DNA from: Alphaproteobacteria bacterium
Lineage (GTDB): Bacteria > Pseudomonadota > Alphaproteobacteria > JAJFFI01
Reading direction: 5' to 3'
Assembly: GCA_021776755.1 (NCBI GenBank)
Contig: JAJFFI010000071.1
Location: forward strand, 1 to 8,236
DNA length: 8,236 nt
Shown: piece after piece, positions 7,308 through 8,236 of the stretch
Numbering within the stretch: the first letter of the stretch is position 1
Layout: each line of letters begins with the position of its first letter
The notes under the pieces: generated by a model
Told to the model about the DNA's origin: nothing
Seen by the model: only the letters and a program-made list of their open reading frames with translations
Database searches by the model: none
Made by a program: the position numbers and the translations under genes

Positions 7308-7337
7308 TCCGTCAGGTGGCGGTTTGCGAAAGCCGCC
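7303..7337. repeat. Inverted repeats at the convergent gene ends
   Basis: CCTGA (7303-7307) and TCAGG (7312-7316) form a perfect 5-bp inverted repeat with a TCCG loop; the left arm contains the chemoreceptor stop and the right arm the phosphoesterase stop on the other strand. Next to it, ggcggtttgcgaaagccgcc (7318-7337) can fold into a GC-rich hairpin with one bulge. No T-run follows on either strand, so neither is a standard intrinsic terminator. They may slow polymerase at the convergent junction, or be incidental. Confidence 0.3.
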
Positions 7338-8121
7338 CGCCGATCCGCACAGGTTCGATCGAGGTTGCAAGACCGGTGACGTCGTCGGTTTCCACGACCA
7401 CCGCGCAGAGCGTCCCCGGGCCGTCGGCCGGCTCCATGCGCGCGGTCGGCATCTTGCGGCGGAATTTCTCGATCGGAACGTCCTTCTTCATGCCGATCAC
7501 CGAATCGTAGTCGCCGCACATTCCGACATCGGTCATGTAGGCCGTGCCGCCGGGCAGCACCTGATGGTCGGCCGTCGGCACATGGGTGTGCGTGCCGAGC
7601 GCCATCGACACCCTTCCGTCGACGACATGCCCGAGCGCCATCTTCTCGCTGGTCGCCTCGCCGTGGATATCGAACACGATGGCGTCCGCCGTGCGCCCCA
7701 GCCGGTGCTCGCCGAGCACGTGCTCGACGGCCGCGAACGGATCGTCGAGCGGGTCCATGAAGAGCCGGGTGAGAACCTGGAATACAACGACCTTCTTGCC
7801 CGAGGCGATCTGGAACACGTTCACGCCCCGCCCCGGCGTGCCTTTCGGGTAGTTGATCGGGCGGATGAGTTTCGGATCGCTATCGATATACCCGATGATG
7901 TCGCGTTGGTCCCAGGAATGGTTGCCAAGCGTCACGACGTCGGCGCCGGACTGGTAGAAGCTTTGGCAGATTTTCTCGGTGATGCCGAAACCGGCGGCCG
8001 CGTTCTCGCCGTTCACCACGACGAAATCGAGTGCCATGCTCTCGCGCAGGTCGGGCAGATGCCCGGTCAGCACGTCCCGGCCCGAACGGCCAACCACGTC
8101 TCCGCAAAAAAGTATCCGCAT
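7312..8121 (-). CDS. YmdB/TIGR00282-family metallophosphoesterase
   Basis: A 269-residue calcineurin-like phosphoesterase with every expected metal and catalytic residue in place. MRILFCGDVVG gives D8, VVNGENAAAG gives E39 and N40, TLGNHSWD gives N67 and H68, FDIHGEATSEK gives H153, and GTHTHVPTAD gives H178 and H180. These correspond to the dinuclear site described for Bacillus subtilis YmdB, which hydrolyses 2',3'-cyclic nucleotides and influences biofilm and motility choices; whether that role holds in alphaproteobacteria is not established. The ATG at 8121 yields the canonical N-terminus. It lies 54 nt after the stop of the upstream cyclo-ligase fragment, on the same strand, so the two are probably cotranscribed. 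Its stop is 4 nt from the oppositely directed chemoreceptor stop. No signal peptide or membrane segment, so cytoplasmic. Confidence 0.95.
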   Translation of the reverse strand: MRILFCGDVVGRSGRDVLTGHLPDLRESMALDFVVVNGENAAAGFGITEKICQSFYQSGADVVTLGNHSWDQRDIIGYIDSDPKLIRPINYPKGTPGRGVNVFQIASGKKVVVFQVLTRLFMDPLDDPFAAVEHVLGEHRLGRTADAIVFDIHGEATSEKMALGHVVDGRVSMALGTHTHVPTADHQVLPGGTAYMTDVGMCGDYDSVIGMKKDVPIEKFRRKMPTARMEPADGPGTLCAVVVETDDVTGLATSIEPVRIGGRLSQTAT

Positions 8122-8175
8122 GAACTTGTGCCTGTCGGGGCTCGGTCCGGCGCGCCAGTCATCAGAGCCCGGGGC

Positions 8176-8236
8176 TCAGGGCGCAATCCGGATTGTTTCG
8201 GTTTCGGTTAAAATCCAGTCGAGCCGCTGATCGGTC
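8176..8236 (-). CDS. Probable 5-formyltetrahydrofolate cyclo-ligase, C-terminal 19 codons
   Basis: The minus-strand frame entering at the window edge reads TDQRLDWILTETETIRI followed by AP and a TGA stop (8176-8178). The D-RLDWI-TE pattern, with a short final strand, is the typical C-terminal end of 5-formyltetrahydrofolate cyclo-ligase (the YgfA/MTHFS family), which converts 5-formyl-THF to 5,10-methenyl-THF using ATP. The gene position supports this: in many alphaproteobacteria this gene lies directly before the TIGR00282 phosphoesterase. Only the tail is visible, so the call depends on a short match plus context. The other two minus-strand frames here give no sensible protein end. Confidence 0.6.
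   Translation of the reverse strand, partial: TDQRLDWILTETETIRIAP

Noticed and set aside
7324..8211. Plus-strand open frame (295 codons) opposite the phosphoesterase
   Set aside because: The minus strand encodes a complete YmdB-type active site over the same bases. The plus-strand product has no family signature and is a shadow.

Overview
The window looks like chromosomal DNA from a high-GC alphaproteobacterium, probably of the Rhodospirillales type. The evidence is gene order (yebC-ruvC-ruvA-ruvB-ybgC on one strand), a strong G/C bias at third codon positions, and alphaproteobacterial motif variants such as VEETFVNKN in RuvC and GGIVYYANYLKF in YbgC. No rRNA, tRNA, CRISPR array, transposase or phage gene was seen, and coding density is high.

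Layout. (1) Positions 1-3723, minus strand: a compact housekeeping operon reading right to left, yebC, ruvC, ruvA, ruvB, ybgC and then the first 83 codons of the next gene, expected from its position to be tolQ. Junctions are tight (7 nt, ATGA overlap, 10 nt, 32 nt, 35 nt). It joins a translation/regulatory factor (YebC), the complete RuvABC Holliday-junction branch-migration and resolution machine, and the start of the ybgC-tol-pal envelope block. (2) Positions 3724-3963: a 240-nt divergent intergenic region with several inverted repeats. (3) Positions 3964-7307, plus strand: a two-gene unit made of a secreted LivK-type (type I) periplasmic binding protein and, 11 nt downstream, a transmembrane methyl-accepting chemotaxis protein whose long helical periplasmic domain resembles the TorS/HBM type. 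No ABC permease or ATPase gene accompanies the binding protein. (4) Positions 7312-8236, minus strand: a YmdB/TIGR00282-type metallophosphoesterase ending 4 nt from the chemoreceptor stop, and upstream of it the last 19 codons of what looks like 5-formyltetrahydrofolate cyclo-ligase.

The most interesting part is the plus-strand pair. Gene order and domain type suggest a binding-protein-dependent chemoreceptor: the soluble protein would capture a small ligand in the periplasm and present it to the receptor, by analogy with TorT-TorS or sugar-binding proteins and Trg/Tar. From memory of alphaproteobacterial gene order, cyclo-ligase, phosphoesterase, yebC and ruvC often lie together on one strand, so this 3.3-kb sensory pair may be an insertion in the opposite direction between conserved housekeeping genes. 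The pairing and the insertion are inferences; the gene identities of the housekeeping block are secure.
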